Program-made: the position numbers and the translations under genes
Notes under the pieces: generated by a model
Database searches by the model: none
What the model saw: only the letters and a program-made list of their open reading frames with translations
What the model was told of the DNA's origin: nothing
Origin: Molanna angustata
Taxonomy: Eukaryota; Arthropoda; Insecta; Trichoptera; Molannidae
Length of the DNA: 64,000 nt
NCBI GenBank assembly: GCA_963576475.1
Contig: OY754986.1
Location: 6,507,174-6,571,173 of the forward strand
Direction of reading: 5' to 3'
In this document: piece by piece, positions 45,316-56,271 of the stretch
How positions within the stretch are numbered: position 1 is the first letter of the stretch
Layout: every line of letters starts with the position of its first letter

Positions 45316-46854
45316 ATGATAATAATTAAGATAACACTGATCGATCGACGATAACAAATTAAATGAAAAAAAAATCCTCAACATTAAAGTAAATCAAAAA
45401 AGAATCCCTTTGGAATGAAAAAAACTGAAAAAAAACTTTTATAAACTGATATAACGATAACAATGAAATGAAATATTATTAACAAGGCATAGTTTACATT
45501 TTTTTAACTTGAAATATTTACCAACAAACTTATTTTGAAGCAAGTTATTTTCTTATATTGATAAGAATTTGTTACACGTTATTTGGACGGTTGATGTACA
45601 TTAATCACTTCAATCTTTTTTAAAACAATATTATCCTCATCTTAAATCAACTATTTTAGTTTTTTTTTATAATATGATTAAAAAATATTCAACTTATCTT
45701 CGTGGTTGTTTTGCAAAGTAAAGAAATATAACCTCGAAGAAGTTTGTTAAAAGGCCGTCTGCGTTTCATAATCGTTTGGAAAAAAATATCTTATTTCGTT
45801 TGGAATTTAATGAGCTTTTCTAAGCTTTATTATTACGTAATGTATATATTCTTGTAGAAAAACAATAGTCAGAATCAGAATTTTATATTTTTGTTTCAGT
45901 CAGGTGTCAATTTTTGAACTTATACTTTATTTTTCCATATATCTCAAAAAAAATATATATGAAATTTATCATGTATATTTCTAATAAACTTTAAAGCGGA
46001 GAGCAATATACTTTACTTTAAATTAAACAACACAAAAATATCTATGAATAAAACTATGCAATGACATTTGCATAAATGCTTCAGGGTTTGCAAAGAAAGA
46101 TAGAAAACATTTATAACGCAGTGATGCTGAATGAAAAATAAATATTATTTAGGTTTCTTAACTAAATTACTACATATTTTTTTAAGTCATAGTTATATAA
46201 GTAAAAAATCAAGGTTTGCTAATTATTTTTCATTTTTATGTGATATAAATATTTGTAACACTAATGTGAAAACATATATTTGCGATACAAAGAACTAACT
46301 TATAAGAAATAATTGTTGTAATCATATTATATTTCTTATTTATAATAATAAATAAAAAACATTCATATTATATACGTAACATAATAAAAAAGTAAACATT
46401 ATTTTTAACGCAGGAAATAATCAGGCCAACTGGCTTTAAGAGAGAGGAAGAAGAAGTATTTTTTTCTATACGGCGTTGGCCGATTTACTAATGATATTAA
46501 TAACGATTTAGCACTACAAATCAAAAGATTCAATTATTATTATTACCATTATACACTTCCTTAACAGAATTTGCAGATCAATGCGTAATTTGTAAACTAT
46601 TTAATACAACAAAATAAAATGCAACAAACACATCATCGAGCTTTCAAATGGGAATAATTCACCCATCCAGATACATAACATATCAAATGATTAGGATCTG
46701 ATGAGGTCTCTACACCACCTATCGACCCCACTTATTCCCAAATTTTAACATTTGAAAAATCTCTAACGATTCTACATGTATTCATATATACCGTTTTTGC
46801 ATAAAATTCCTATATTACGACTTAACGATTTTAGAATAATGCCAGTGGCTGATT
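45316..46854. other. Unassigned AT-rich sequence
   Basis: 45875-45955 matches the part of repeat W around 23850-23920 in reverse (tgtttcagtcaggtgtcaat). 46080-46150 loosely resembles 53440-53490. Otherwise nothing was recognised. Confidence 0.4.
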
Positions 46855-47060
46855 TTTTTTTTTTATTTCAAAACTTCTTGGACACATGTAGGTACATAAT
46901 GGCGGTCTTATTGCCAAATGGCAATATCTTCCAACCAACCATACTGATATAATGAACGGTAATATTTATTGTTTTTATTATGTATTGTACATGGGTTTTC
47001 AATACTTAAAATAAGTAAATATATGTAACCATGTATAAATATACAAACATATTTTAAACG
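46855..47060 (-). mobile_element. LINE-X 3' end
   Basis: Minus strand: agtatggttggttggaagat, attgccatttggcaataag, ccgccattatgtacctacat. Confidence 0.65.
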
Positions 47061-47944
47061 TATAACCTCCCCAAATGTCCCAACCCAATCATAAAGAGTC
47101 GAATTCATTGTACCCGAAATAAGCTGAGAAATATATTGATATCTTAAGACGGTTCTTTTAACCAGAATTTCTGTTGTGGTGATCAAACCATATTGCTGCG
47201 TTTACTGTTTTCTATCTAAGCTTATTCATGCGTACATTTATATTCAAAAGATTCCATTTGTACATACACACACAAAGACGTAAAGAATATATGGAGTTCG
47301 ATGTTTTTCTTGACTATAAAAAAAACCCAGACATTTTGAAACAATGCCAAAGAATTATCTCGACGGCTGGATGCTGTTGCGAGTAAATCAGATATTTCGC
47401 TGTCGATTAAACCATGTGTCTTGAAATAAACGAGATGACAGATATGCAAAAATAAGGGTTGAATATTTCCAACCCTTGGAATGCAAAGCTCTCCTGTTCG
47501 GCTGATGATAATATATAACTTCTCAGTTATAAACTACATTAGTGGAAGCGTCCATACCGACTGACGTTCGTCCACAACCACTCGTTCTGCTAGTGATGAT
47601 TGATAAGCAAAAATACTGTAGAACACTAACTAACAAAGTATAGTTAAAATACTTTGATATCATAAAATTGTTCAAAACTTCTGGTTGTTTATTGAAATTT
47701 ATTGCCGTTTAACGAAACAATTTTGAACAAGTTTTTGAAATCAAAGTATCTAAACTATAGTATTACTGATACTTTTGTTGGTAAAACCCAGCCTAAGAAT
47801 ACTAGAACCGGAGAACATTTTGGTAATTGGCGTTACAGTTTGGTTTTCAAGTTAATATCTTTATTTTCAGATATTTTTTTATACAACCCAAAAACAGTTT
47901 AACCTTAAATAAATTATAAGAAATACAACTCTAAAATCATGCAG
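47061..47944. other. Unassigned
   Basis: Short frames only, at 47222-47449 (minus) and 47702-47902 (plus), without recognisable content. Confidence 0.35.
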
Positions 47945-48305
47945 ACACTTCACTTGAAAGTGCTAATGCTGATTTTATTAAAACAGTAAAAAAATCTACT
48001 GAAAAGGTTTTTTTTTAAATTTAACTCAAAAGTGCCAAATAATTATGATTTTATTGAAACAGTAAATCGACTGCATAGGTTATTCTTAGGTCTCACTTGA
48101 AAGTGCCAAATAATGTTGATTTTATTGAAACAGTAAAAAAATCTACTGCAAAGGTTATTTTCAAATTTCACTATAAGTGCTTAAAAATGTTGATTTTATT
48201 GAGACAGTTAAAATCCTACTGCCTAGTTAATTATATAATTTCACCGTAAAGTGCTTTAAAATGTTGATATTATTGAAACAGTAAACTACTTCGTAGGTTA
48301 TTTTT
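47945..48305. repeat. About 74-bp tandem repeat, five units
   Basis: Units share gttgattttattgaaacagt, aaatctactgcaaaggttat and cacttgaaagtgccaaataa. Starts of the gattttatt motif are at 47971, 48047, 48118, 48192 and 48266. Moderately diverged. Confidence 0.85.
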
Positions 48306-48425
48306 CAAATATGGGCCATTGATACAAAATATACAGATACATTATGGGTTTCATGAGGACCATGAGGCTCGACTGTGAATTATGTATGTTTTGTAGTCTC
48401 AAAGGTTGAAAATGCGATTTTTTTG

Positions 48426-49558
48426 CGATTCATCTCTGAAATACATTCCATACTGTGTCTCAATATGAGTTATCATGGATGCATAAGATCATCAGCAATT
48501 TACGATTCATCTCTGAAATACATTCCATACTGTGTCTCAATATGAGTTATCATGGATGCATAAGATCATCAGCAATTTACGATTCATCTTTGAAATACAT
48601 TCCATACTGTGTCTCAATATGAGTTATCATGGATGCATAAGATCATCAGCAATTTACGATTCATCTCTGAAATGCATTCCATACTGTGTCTCAATATGAG
48701 TTATCATGGATGCATAAGATCATCAGCAATTTACGATTCATCTCTGAAATACATTCCATACTGTGTCTCAATATGAGTTATCATGGATGCATAAGATCAT
48801 CAGCAATTTACGATTCATCTCTGAAATACATTCCATACTGTGTCTCAATATGAGTTATCATGGATGCATAAGATCATCAGCAATTTACGATTCATCTCTG
48901 AAATACATTCCATACTGTGTCTCAATATGAGTTATCATGGATGCATAAGATCATCAGCAATTTACGATTCATCTCTGAAATACATTCCATACTGTGTCTC
49001 AATATGAGTTATCATGGATGCATAAGATCATCAGCAATTTACGATTCATCTCTGAAATACATTCCATACTGTGTCTCAATATGAGTTATCATGGATGCAT
49101 AAGATCATCAGCAATTTACGATTCATCTCTGAAATACATTCCATACTGTGTCTCAATATGAGTTATCATGGATGCATAAGATCATCAGCAATTTACGATT
49201 CATCTCTGAAATACATTCTATACTGTGTCTCAATATGAGTTATCATGGATGCATAAGATCATCAGCAATTTACGATTCATCTCTGAAATACATTCCATAC
49301 TGTGTCTCAATATAAGTTATCATGGATGCATAAGATCATCAGCAATTTACGATTCATCTCTGAAATACATTCCATACTGTGTCTCAATATGAGTTATCAT
49401 GGATGCATAAGATCATCAGCAATTTACGATTCATCTCTGAAATACATTCCATACTGTGTCTCAATATGAGTTATCATGGATGCATAAGATCATCAGCAAT
49501 TTACGATTCATCTCTGAAATACATTCCATACTGTGTCTCAATATGAGTTATCATGGAT
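48426..49558. repeat. 77-bp tandem array, 14.7 units, nearly identical
   Basis: Unit: cgattcatctctgaaataca, ttccatactgtgtctcaata, tgagttatcatggatgcata, agatcatcagcaattta. First unit at 48426, last (partial) at 49504; the spacing is exactly 14 periods of 77 bp. Only about four single-base variants are visible (for example ctttg, atgcatt, ctatac, tataag), indicating recent amplification or ongoing homogenisation. 77 is not a multiple of 3 and there is no coding frame. Confidence 0.97.
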
Positions 49559-49862
49559 CACAGATTTCCAGGTAGCAATTTCAATATATTTGAGTATAAA
49601 ATCGGCTTACTTTGATTGCGATAAAAGTGTTTACTCTTTTGCGAGAAATATTTAAAATCACATAGAACGAATGAATCGAAACAATAAAGCATACATGTCA
49701 TCAAATTCAATGTTATCACAGATTATGTATACATAATCATCACGCATTTTATCACCAAAAAAATCATCTTAGATTTCTAAGTTTTTCAATATAGTACAAC
49801 AGAGTTTTTCAATATAGATCAATATAGATAAAAAATCATAATAGATTTCTAAGTTTTTCTCT
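49559..49862. other. Unassigned
   Basis: AT-rich, with short local duplications (ttttcaatatag, gatttctaagttttt). No recognised feature. Confidence 0.45.
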
Positions 49863-49864
49863 TA

Positions 49865-49903
<39 letters not shown>

Positions 49904-49951
49904 ACAAATAAATAAATAAATAGATAAATAAATTAATTAATTAATTAATTA
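49863..49951. repeat. (AAAT)n then (AATT)n microsatellite
   Basis: AAAT units with sporadic substitutions pass into AATT units just before the inverted satellite copies. Confidence 0.9.
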
Positions 49952-49952
49952 A

Positions 49953-50100
49953 TAAAAACTCATATTGAGACACAGTATGGAATGTATTTCAGAGATGAAT
50001 CGTAAATTGCTGATGATCTTATGCATCCATGATAACTCATATTGAGACACAGTATGGAATGTATTTCAGAGATGAATCGTAAATTGCTGATGATCTTATG
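49953..50100. repeat. 77-bp satellite, 1.8 units in inverted orientation
   Basis: actcatattgagacacagta, tggaatgtatttcagagatg, aatcgtaaattgctgatgat is the exact reverse complement of the main array unit. It ends at cttatg where it abuts the LTR-element fragment. Confidence 0.95.
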
Positions 50101-50215
50101 CCCTTGATTCAGACATTTTTTCATCATCAGCTATGATGAATTGCTCAAAACGTACCCTGAACACACTCCACAAATCACTCTCGTGACTGAAAAGCGGTAG
50201 ATTCCTTTGTTCCAT
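50101..50215 (-). pseudogene. gag N-terminal fragment of the LTR element
   Basis: 38 codons from the ATG at 50213-50215, containing LWSVFRVRFEQFII, the kind of aromatic and charged stretch found at the N-terminus of gypsy-like Gag proteins. A stop is met at the junction with the satellite. Confidence 0.5.
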
Positions 50216-50748
50216 ATTACCGAAAAAAGAATACCTACAGACAAGAAAAGAAAAATACACTTATCTTAACTCGATCCTGTCCAGTCGCTTGAACCTGCAC
50301 TACGGCCCAACCCTGTCTCTGCAGAAGTCGTCTCTGTCGAATCCCTGGTCTTCCAGCTCTCTGGTCCTCTTCCGTTGCCTCTGTTCGACGCTCGTTCACA
50401 GCAAGCAGCCAATCCTCTTGTCCAATCCTTGTGGTCCCCTGGTCCTCTCTGATTCTCGTTCCCGTTGTCCTTCCTGGTCTTCCTTGGTCCCCTCTGGTCC
50501 CCTTGAAGTCCAGTCCAAAATCTCCCGAAGTCGTATCACTCCCGAAGACTCCTGTCTTCCTCAGCCAATACTGCTTCCTTGAAGATCTTCTTTTTCGTAC
50601 ACTACAGTGTCTCTATACACTTGTACGATCTTGAACCTCCAATTTTTTTTTCCAGTGAAAAAAAATATTGTCGCCTGTTACGCCGAAAAATTTTTTCTTC
50701 TCGAAAAAATTCCCAATTTTCTGCGTAGATTTGTTCCAGACTGCGCCA

Positions 50749-51140
50749 ATATAGTGTCCCTATACACTACTTATTTGTTGGCGTGAAACTCTTAGATGTT
50801 TAGTAAAAGATGTATGTTCTTTTACACTTTAATTACACACGTTCAAATATACAAGATACAATTCAAGGTCAAATACTATTACAATTCACGGAGGTAGCTA
50901 TCAACGGCGGAACGATGAATGACGCGTCGCGTGCCCATTCACACACTATATACACACACAGACATGCTATCTCTTTCACTCACATATCTCACAATAACAA
51001 CATAATTTAATTAAATTTCGCACGCGTATTCTATACAGTAAATACCTAGTTTGACATAGCGTGAACGCTTTCGAGGTTGAACGAAGAATAATCGAAGATT
51101 TACGATAACTAACGACATGACCCGATATTCACTGTCGTTG
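50749..51140 (-). repeat. Solo LTR part of the gypsy-like element
   Basis: The LTR is set by its junction to the primer-binding site. The motif agtgtataggGACACT at its 3' edge (50752-50768) is repeated in the leader at 50604-50620. No second LTR is seen in the window. Confidence 0.45.
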
Positions 51141-51570
51141 GGAAGGTACATACCTATGTATGTACTCAGTGGTATCAAATACTACAAATCCAAAAGGAAA
51201 TAATGAACATACCTTAAATAGGATGGCAGTTTCTTGGGCAGATGGCACTCTTCTCCTGCAGTGATAGCGGGAGTTTGATGACGAATAAACGGTTAAAAAC
51301 CTGTTAAAACTGCGATGTTACTATAAAAGATTATGCGGTGAAGATAGCAGTTGGAAATAAGGGGGTTTTAACAATTTGAAACGGTCACAATGACGCGAAC
51401 AAAAATTAGATGTGCGTATATCGAATAACAAGCGGGAAGTCTTGTTTTTAGTGTTGTCAACTAACAGGCGCGAATATTGTAAATACATAGTGGGTAGGTA
51501 CAGAAGGGGTTTGATTTTGAAAGGGGTAGTAGAAGCGATGAGAAGCACGGATGATGATACGGAATCCCAT
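51141..51570. other. Unassigned
   Basis: No recognised feature. Confidence 0.4.
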
Positions 51571-51746
51571 AAGGCTGCCTGTCCATTGATGCGGAGCGAG
51601 GCAGCGGAGCGGAGAAACGGAGAAATATTAACCAATAGGATTGCATAAAATCTCGGAGCGGAGATTTTATGCAATCCTATTGGTTAATATTTCTCCGTTT
51701 CTCCACTCCGCCGCCTCGCTCAGCATCAATAGACAGGCAGCCTTAG
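51571..51746. mobile_element. Foldback element with about 85-bp arms
   Basis: A near-perfect palindrome centred near 51659. The left arm begins taaggctgcctgtccattga and includes ggagcgaggcagcgg, aacggagaaatattaacc and aataggattgcataaaatct; the right arm is the reverse complement, with a few mismatches near its end. The ends and the absence of a loop suggest a foldback-type DNA transposon. No coding capacity. Target-site duplication is unclear. Confidence 0.8.
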
Positions 51747-52067
51747 AATCCTCTTGATCGCCAATGGCCATTGGCTTAGCGCATTTCTTCTTCCGTCGAT
51801 ACACAAAGGTACCACAAACTTTCGAATGCAGTGCATTTTGATAATTTATATTGACTAATAATTAAATGGCGCAACCAAATCTAAATAAATAAATACTCAA
51901 AAAAAATATATATGATTGTGTTTGGGACCTTTCAGATACGTCATATTTCTTAAAAAATCTTTAAAATAATTCATGTGTCTGAGAATAAGCATATAATATT
52001 TATGTTCAGTTATTTGGCTTTTTTCAATAGACCACACATACAAGAAGTAGGTTAAGTCTTGTTATAA
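51747..52067. other. Unassigned
   Basis: No recognised feature. Confidence 0.4.
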
Positions 52068-52226
52068 AAAAGCGAATATGTCCTTGTAACAAATAGATTC
52101 TGCATCCTAATACATTCTCGAAATTATGTAAGCATAGATGTTTGTGCTTTAGGTGAATGAAATCGGTTGTGACACGATTCGAATTCGCGACCACTGGATT
52201 GCAAAACCCAACGCGCTGACCGCAAA
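52068..52226 (-). mobile_element. SINE-B, second copy
   Basis: Minus strand: ggtcagcgcgttgggttttg, B-box-like gcgaattcgaatcgtg, ttcacctaaagcacaaac and acaaggacatattcgct, the same order as 17391-17575. A-box partly lost. Confidence 0.7.
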
Positions 52227-52234
52227 AATAAATT

Positions 52235-52475
52235 AATTAAAAAATTAAATGACTGGTCACATGAAGTAGGAAAGGTGAAAGTGTATACAAGGAGACAAGA
52301 AGGAAATTGCTCTTTTAAGCAATTTTTCATACTTTCATTTGTATTCGGAAGAAGAGACTGTGGAACGATCTTCCGAATTCTGTGTTTCCACCTTCGTACA
52401 ACCCGGGTCTTTTAAAAATCCTAATTAATAAACTCTTTTCTAGATTGCAAACCCCTCCCAACGCTACGTAGTGCG
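52235..52475 (+). pseudogene. LINE C-terminal fragment
   Basis: One frame reads WNDLPNSVFPPSYNPGLLKI, then LINKLFSRLQTPPNAT-stop. The WN(D/S)LP...FPPSY...FK pattern closes reverse transcriptases of several LINE clades. Short and 5'-truncated. It is not the same family as LINE-X or LINE-Y. Confidence 0.55.
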
Positions 52476-53573
52476 CTTCTTCGGAAGAGTAAAATGAACC
52501 CAAATCCTTATAGCTGGTGTCCCCTACGTGGACATGTTAAAAAAAATAATGATTTAATCATCGAACATTTTCAAACATCATCATCAGCAATACACAAATT
52601 TTGAAATTTTCAGAGCTCTAACTGCAAAATTTCAGTAGAGGCAAGTGAATTTTAAGAGAATGGTGTAATATAATATATTGTATTTATTTAATTTAAAATA
52701 ACAGGTTTGAATTTGTGATTCGTTTTGCTAACCTGTTTTGTATCTATGAATAAAAGTTCAATAACGAAGCTCTTGACCGAAAGCTTAAAGCTCTATTAAT
52801 ATTTAATACTCATGCGCAGTACAGCTTATGGTTTCCATGGGGATTTACTAATTGTGCATTCATTTTAATGTGAATTAACGACCAACCCAAAATAAAACGT
52901 TATTGAATGTTGTAACAACAACAAAATATCTGTATCATGTATGTAAATGTATATCAACATTTTGATTTATTTAAGTGCAACTTTTTTTAAATAAATAAAA
53001 ATATAAATAGCTTTGTTTGAACCACAAGTTTAAATAGTTACAGTCAATGTCTATATTTTAGTAAAATAAATATATAAGCAATGTTCACACACCAATTTCT
53101 CAAAAGATGGCGTTACAAAAACGTTTCTTCATCACTTAAGGGGGGGACTGCTACCAACGTACCTATTTTTCAATTTGATATACCATCATCATTTATAATC
53201 AAATCGTTTTGAAAAAAATAATTTAGATAGTTTGGGTATTAACCAAGAAAAATATATCTTTACTTTATGATACTTTTCTGTATAACTTATTGTAGAAAAA
53301 TAATGGCATACCCCGATTTTCAAAGTTTATCTTATATTTTTAATAAAATATAAGGCGTAGTTCAACATATTTTTTTTAAATTAAAGAAGACAAAAATATC
53401 TTCTAGAAAAATATGATGTGACGTTGCATTACTGCTTCAGGTTTAGAAAATAAACCTAAAAAAACATTTATTTTCCATTCAGCTCTATACCTTATAGTTT
53501 TTTTAGAAATTTAAGGTAAATGTGAAAAATCGGGGAATGCTTATTATTTTCCTACAAGAATAATAATAATATA
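52476..53573. other. Unassigned
   Basis: AT-rich. 53270-53560 loosely resembles 45840-46150. Nothing else was recognised. Confidence 0.4.
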
Positions 53574-53649
53574 ATAATAAGGACAATTTATAAAGCGCCG
53601 TTTAGTGACAACCGTGGTCACCTCAAGGGCGCTTTCAGTTTGCAAAAAA

Positions 53650-53800
53650 TAATTTAAAATTAGTCCTATAGCTAACACATTGAAAATGGTGAAACATAAA
53701 ACTTAAAAAAATACAATAAGTTAAAATTAAGTTAAAATTAGTCCTATAGCTAACACATTGAAAATGGTGAAATATAAAACTTAAAAAAATACATAGAAAT
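53650..53800 (-). repeat. Tandem duplication in the LINE-Y 3' UTR
   Basis: Two copies of a block of about 75-80 bp (ttagtcctatagctaacaca, ttgaaaatggtgaaatataa) lie head to tail, differing at one or two bases. Confidence 0.85.
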
Positions 53801-53893
53801 CACAAATTAATCTTGTTACATAATCCAGATGAAATTAATTATAAAAAATAGTCGATTCAAAGTAAACTGGCATAATATTTAGTACACATAATA

Positions 53894-55807
53894 TTATTGA
53901 ACGGATGAAGGACAATCTGGATACGACTTGCGGAAAAGATGAGTTTTTAATTTCTTCTTGAATTCATTGATATTTTCGGCACATCTTATATCCATTGGAA
54001 GATTGTTCCATGACTTTGGTCCAGAAACGCCAAAAGATCGATATAGGTATTTTGGCTTATTTGTGAGATTGGTTTCTACTAGTTTTTTATTGGATTGGGC
54101 CATTGATCTTAGCGTACTTTGTTTATTGTTAGGTGAAAATGGAACACAAAGTTCCGATATATATTCCGGGGCCATGCTATTGAGTGCTTTAAAGACAAGG
54201 AGACATGTTTTAAATTCTATACGTTCTGGGCTCTTCAGCCAATGAAGTTTGTGAAGTGTTGGTGAGATATGCGAGAAACGATCAATCTGGTAAATATAAC
54301 GGGCTGCTGCATTGAGGATGAGTTGTATTCTATGGATTTGGTATTGCGGTAGGTGTGCTAATATGGCGTTACAATAATCTACACGGGAAACTATTAAAGA
54401 ATTTATAAGGACCTTAGCAGCATTTGTCGAGAGACACCTTCGAATAGGTCTAAGTTGTCTGAGAAAGTAACAACTTTCTCTGACTAAGGAAGAAATGTGT
54501 TTATCCATAGAGAGTGCACTGTCGATATGTATACCAAGAAATTTTACGCAGTTAGAAGGAGTAATTTCGACATTTTGAATTACAATGGGGTCATTATTTA
54601 TGTATTGTTGCCTGCGAGGTGAGGCAAGCCAAAGGAACTCAGTTTTTGTTGGGTTCAGTTTTAGCTTGTTCTTACACATCCAGGTGGATATCTGATTTAT
54701 GCATGTGGATACCTCGTGTGATAAATGATATTTAAATTCAGGTGAACAGGACTTGAACAGTATGCGGTCATCTGCATAGGCATGTGTGTTGAAACCAAGA
54801 TTTTGAACAAGATTTTCCAACTGATTGGTATATAAATTAAAGAGAATTGGTCCAAGTACAGAACCTTGTGGGACCCCGTATAAGGAGGTAATATTATTTG
54901 TGGTACTATCTTTAAATACAACTTTGTATTTACGGTCTACTAAGTAGGAACACAGCCATGCAATGCAGTCATTACCCAAGCCAAATTCATGTCTAAGTTT
55001 AGAAAAGAGAATATTATGGTCTACAGTATCGAAAGCAGCGCTCATGTCTAAAAATGAAATTAGGGTAATCTTACCTGATTCAGCTTGAATGATTAAGTCA
55101 GACAAAATTCTTACTGTGGCCGTTTCCGTAGAGTGGAATTTTCTATAGGCAGATTTATTTCTGGCCAGAAACTTATCAGAATCCAAGAACTTGGTCAGTT
55201 GAGAGGATATAACTTTTTCTAAAATTTTTGACAAAAACGGTATATTCGAGATCGGACGATAGTTTTCCGTGGGATTCGGATCCAGATTATTCTTTTTCAA
55301 AATCGGTGTGATAATCGATTGTTTAAACAAATTAGGAACTACTCTTAACTCTATTGATTGATTAATAATATATAAAATGTAGTTTAAAAGTTCATTTACA
55401 CAGCTTCTTAGTAACCAAGTTGGTAACGGATCTAAGATACATTGTTTATTTGGTTGAGAGATTATGATTTTTTTAAGAGACACAGCATCTACTTTTTGAA
55501 AATTATTTAATATTCTAGTGTGACGGGAAGTCTGACAATTATTGGATGAGCCTTGGTTGGAATCTAGGAGTTCTGCCTCAGATCTTATATTTTCCACTTT
55601 TGTTTTGAATTTATTGGCAAGTTCTTCAGCATTAAGTGATGAATCAGCTGATTTCTGTGCTTCTCCGCAAATACGGTGCATATCCTGCCATAACAATTTC
55701 GGATCATTCTTATTGGATTCAAGTTTTTTGTTCCAATAAGAGGCTTTCTTCCTTTTTATTTCATCTCTGTATTTGAAAAGAGAGTCTTTCCATTTCTGGA
55801 AAGACTC
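53894..55807 (-). CDS. LINE reverse transcriptase, CR1/L2 group, 5'-truncated but open
   Basis: 637 codons are open without a stop or frameshift, starting right at the truncation (GAG at 55805-55807). There is no convincing start codon. Counting from codon TTG at 55694-55696: ENYRPIS (144-150), FLDMSAAFDTVDH (215-227, first catalytic Asp D217), YGVPQGSVLGPILFN (273-287) and HAYADD (305-310, catalytic D309 and D310). A thumb with VSRVDYCNAIL (437-446) follows, then SWNNLPMDIR at the C-terminus. The polymerase palm is therefore intact. It would copy its own RNA at a nicked target, but the N-terminal endonuclease is missing. The intact frame means a young insertion. It is the only long coding sequence in the window. 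Confidence 0.9.
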   Translation of the reverse strand, partial: ESFQKWKDSLFKYRDEIKRKKASYWNKKLESNKNDPKLLWQDMHRICGEAQKSADSSLNAEELANKFKTKVENIRSEAELLDSNQGSSNNCQTSRHTRILNNFQKVDAVSLKKIIISQPNKQCILDPLPTWLLRSCVNELLNYILYIINQSIELRVVPNLFKQSIITPILKKNNLDPNPTENYRPISNIPFLSKILEKVISSQLTKFLDSDKFLARNKSAYRKFHSTETATVRILSDLIIQAESGKITLISFLDMSAAFDTVDHNILFSKLRHEFGLGNDCIAWLCSYLVDRKYKVVFKDSTTNNITSLYGVPQGSVLGPILFNLYTNQLENLVQNLGFNTHAYADDRILFKSCSPEFKYHLSHEVSTCINQISTWMCKNKLKLNPTKTEFLWLASPRRQQYINNDPIVIQNVEITPSNCVKFLGIHIDSALSMDKHISSLVRESCYFLRQLRPIRRCLSTNAAKVLINSLIVSRVDYCNAILAHLPQYQIHRIQLILNAAARYIYQIDRFSHISPTLHKLHWLKSPERIEFKTCLLVFKALNSMAPEYISELCVPFSPNNKQSTLRSMAQSNKKLVETNLTNKPKYLYRSFGVSGPKSWNNLPMDIRCAENINEFKKKLKTHLFRKSYPDCPSSVQ

Positions 55808-55808
55808 T
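55781..55808. repeat. Palindrome at the 5' edge of LINE-Y
   Basis: agagtctttcc, loop atttct, ggaaagactct: 11-bp perfect arms whose outer end coincides with the LINE truncation point. Confidence 0.8.
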
Positions 55809-56271
55809 CATATATACAGAACAAAATTAAAAAGTTAAGGTATATTTTTCTTTATTAATATCCAATCTAATTAGGTTCTTTTTTTCAAAATGATTCATTT
55901 TGTAGTATTGTTTATGTTGTGCTTCGTATGCAATGGGCTTTTTATAGACCTTACAGAAACATTTATTTTATATAATATATAGAATAAGTGTTTCTATGGA
56001 GGTATGAAGGTATGAAGTACCTACGTAGCAAAAATATTCATACAAAAATACCGAAACAGATTTTGCGAAGCAATTTTTTGCACCGCCGTCTTTTCAGTGG
56101 AGAGTCATGATAAAATAATAGTAGGTACCTACATACATAAAATTATTGTCCTTATCGAATTTTGAATTCAATTAGGATTGACAAAAAACACTATTTATAG
56201 CAACATCTAATATTAGTTACTGACTGAATAAGTAAATTTTGGAACTGTCAATATAATACAGCATACCCAAC
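55809..56271. other. Unassigned
   Basis: No recognised feature. Confidence 0.4.

Larger units (their letters stand above)
50101..51140 (-). mobile_element. Ty3/gypsy-like LTR element, LTR-leader-gag start fragment
   Basis: On the minus strand, in order: an LTR (about 51140 down to 50749; outer edge uncertain, possibly starting agtgaatatcggg; TATA-like gtgtgtatatagtg near 50943-50956), a primer-binding site tggcgcagtctggaac (50733-50748) like the tggcgcagtc-type sites of 17.6/gypsy-group elements, a GA-rich leader of about 500 bp, and the first codons of gag (50213-50215 ATG). The rest of gag, all of pol and the second LTR are absent; the fragment is cut by the 77-bp satellite. Confidence 0.65.
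53574..55808 (-). mobile_element. LINE-Y (CR1/L2 group), 5'-truncated copy
   Basis: About 2.2 kb: coding part 53894-55807 and a 3' UTR with a tandem duplication (53650-53800). The 3' terminal hairpin is agcgcccttgaggtgac, cacggtt, gtcactaaacggcgct (about 53593-53634 on the plus strand in reverse), then taaattgtcc and a TTATTATTA tail ending near 53574. The 5' edge coincides with a palindrome at 55781-55808. The upstream endonuclease domain and any ORF1 are absent. Confidence 0.85.

Noticed and set aside
48426..49558. CRISPR-like array
   Set aside because: The 77-bp units are identical throughout, with no variable spacers, in a eukaryotic setting. It is a satellite.
50289..50634. Serine/proline-rich plus-strand frames
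   Set aside because: Antisense to the GA-rich leader of the LTR element; composition artefact.
53958..54245. Plus-strand frame of 95 codons
   Set aside because: Shadow of the LINE-Y reverse transcriptase on the opposite strand.
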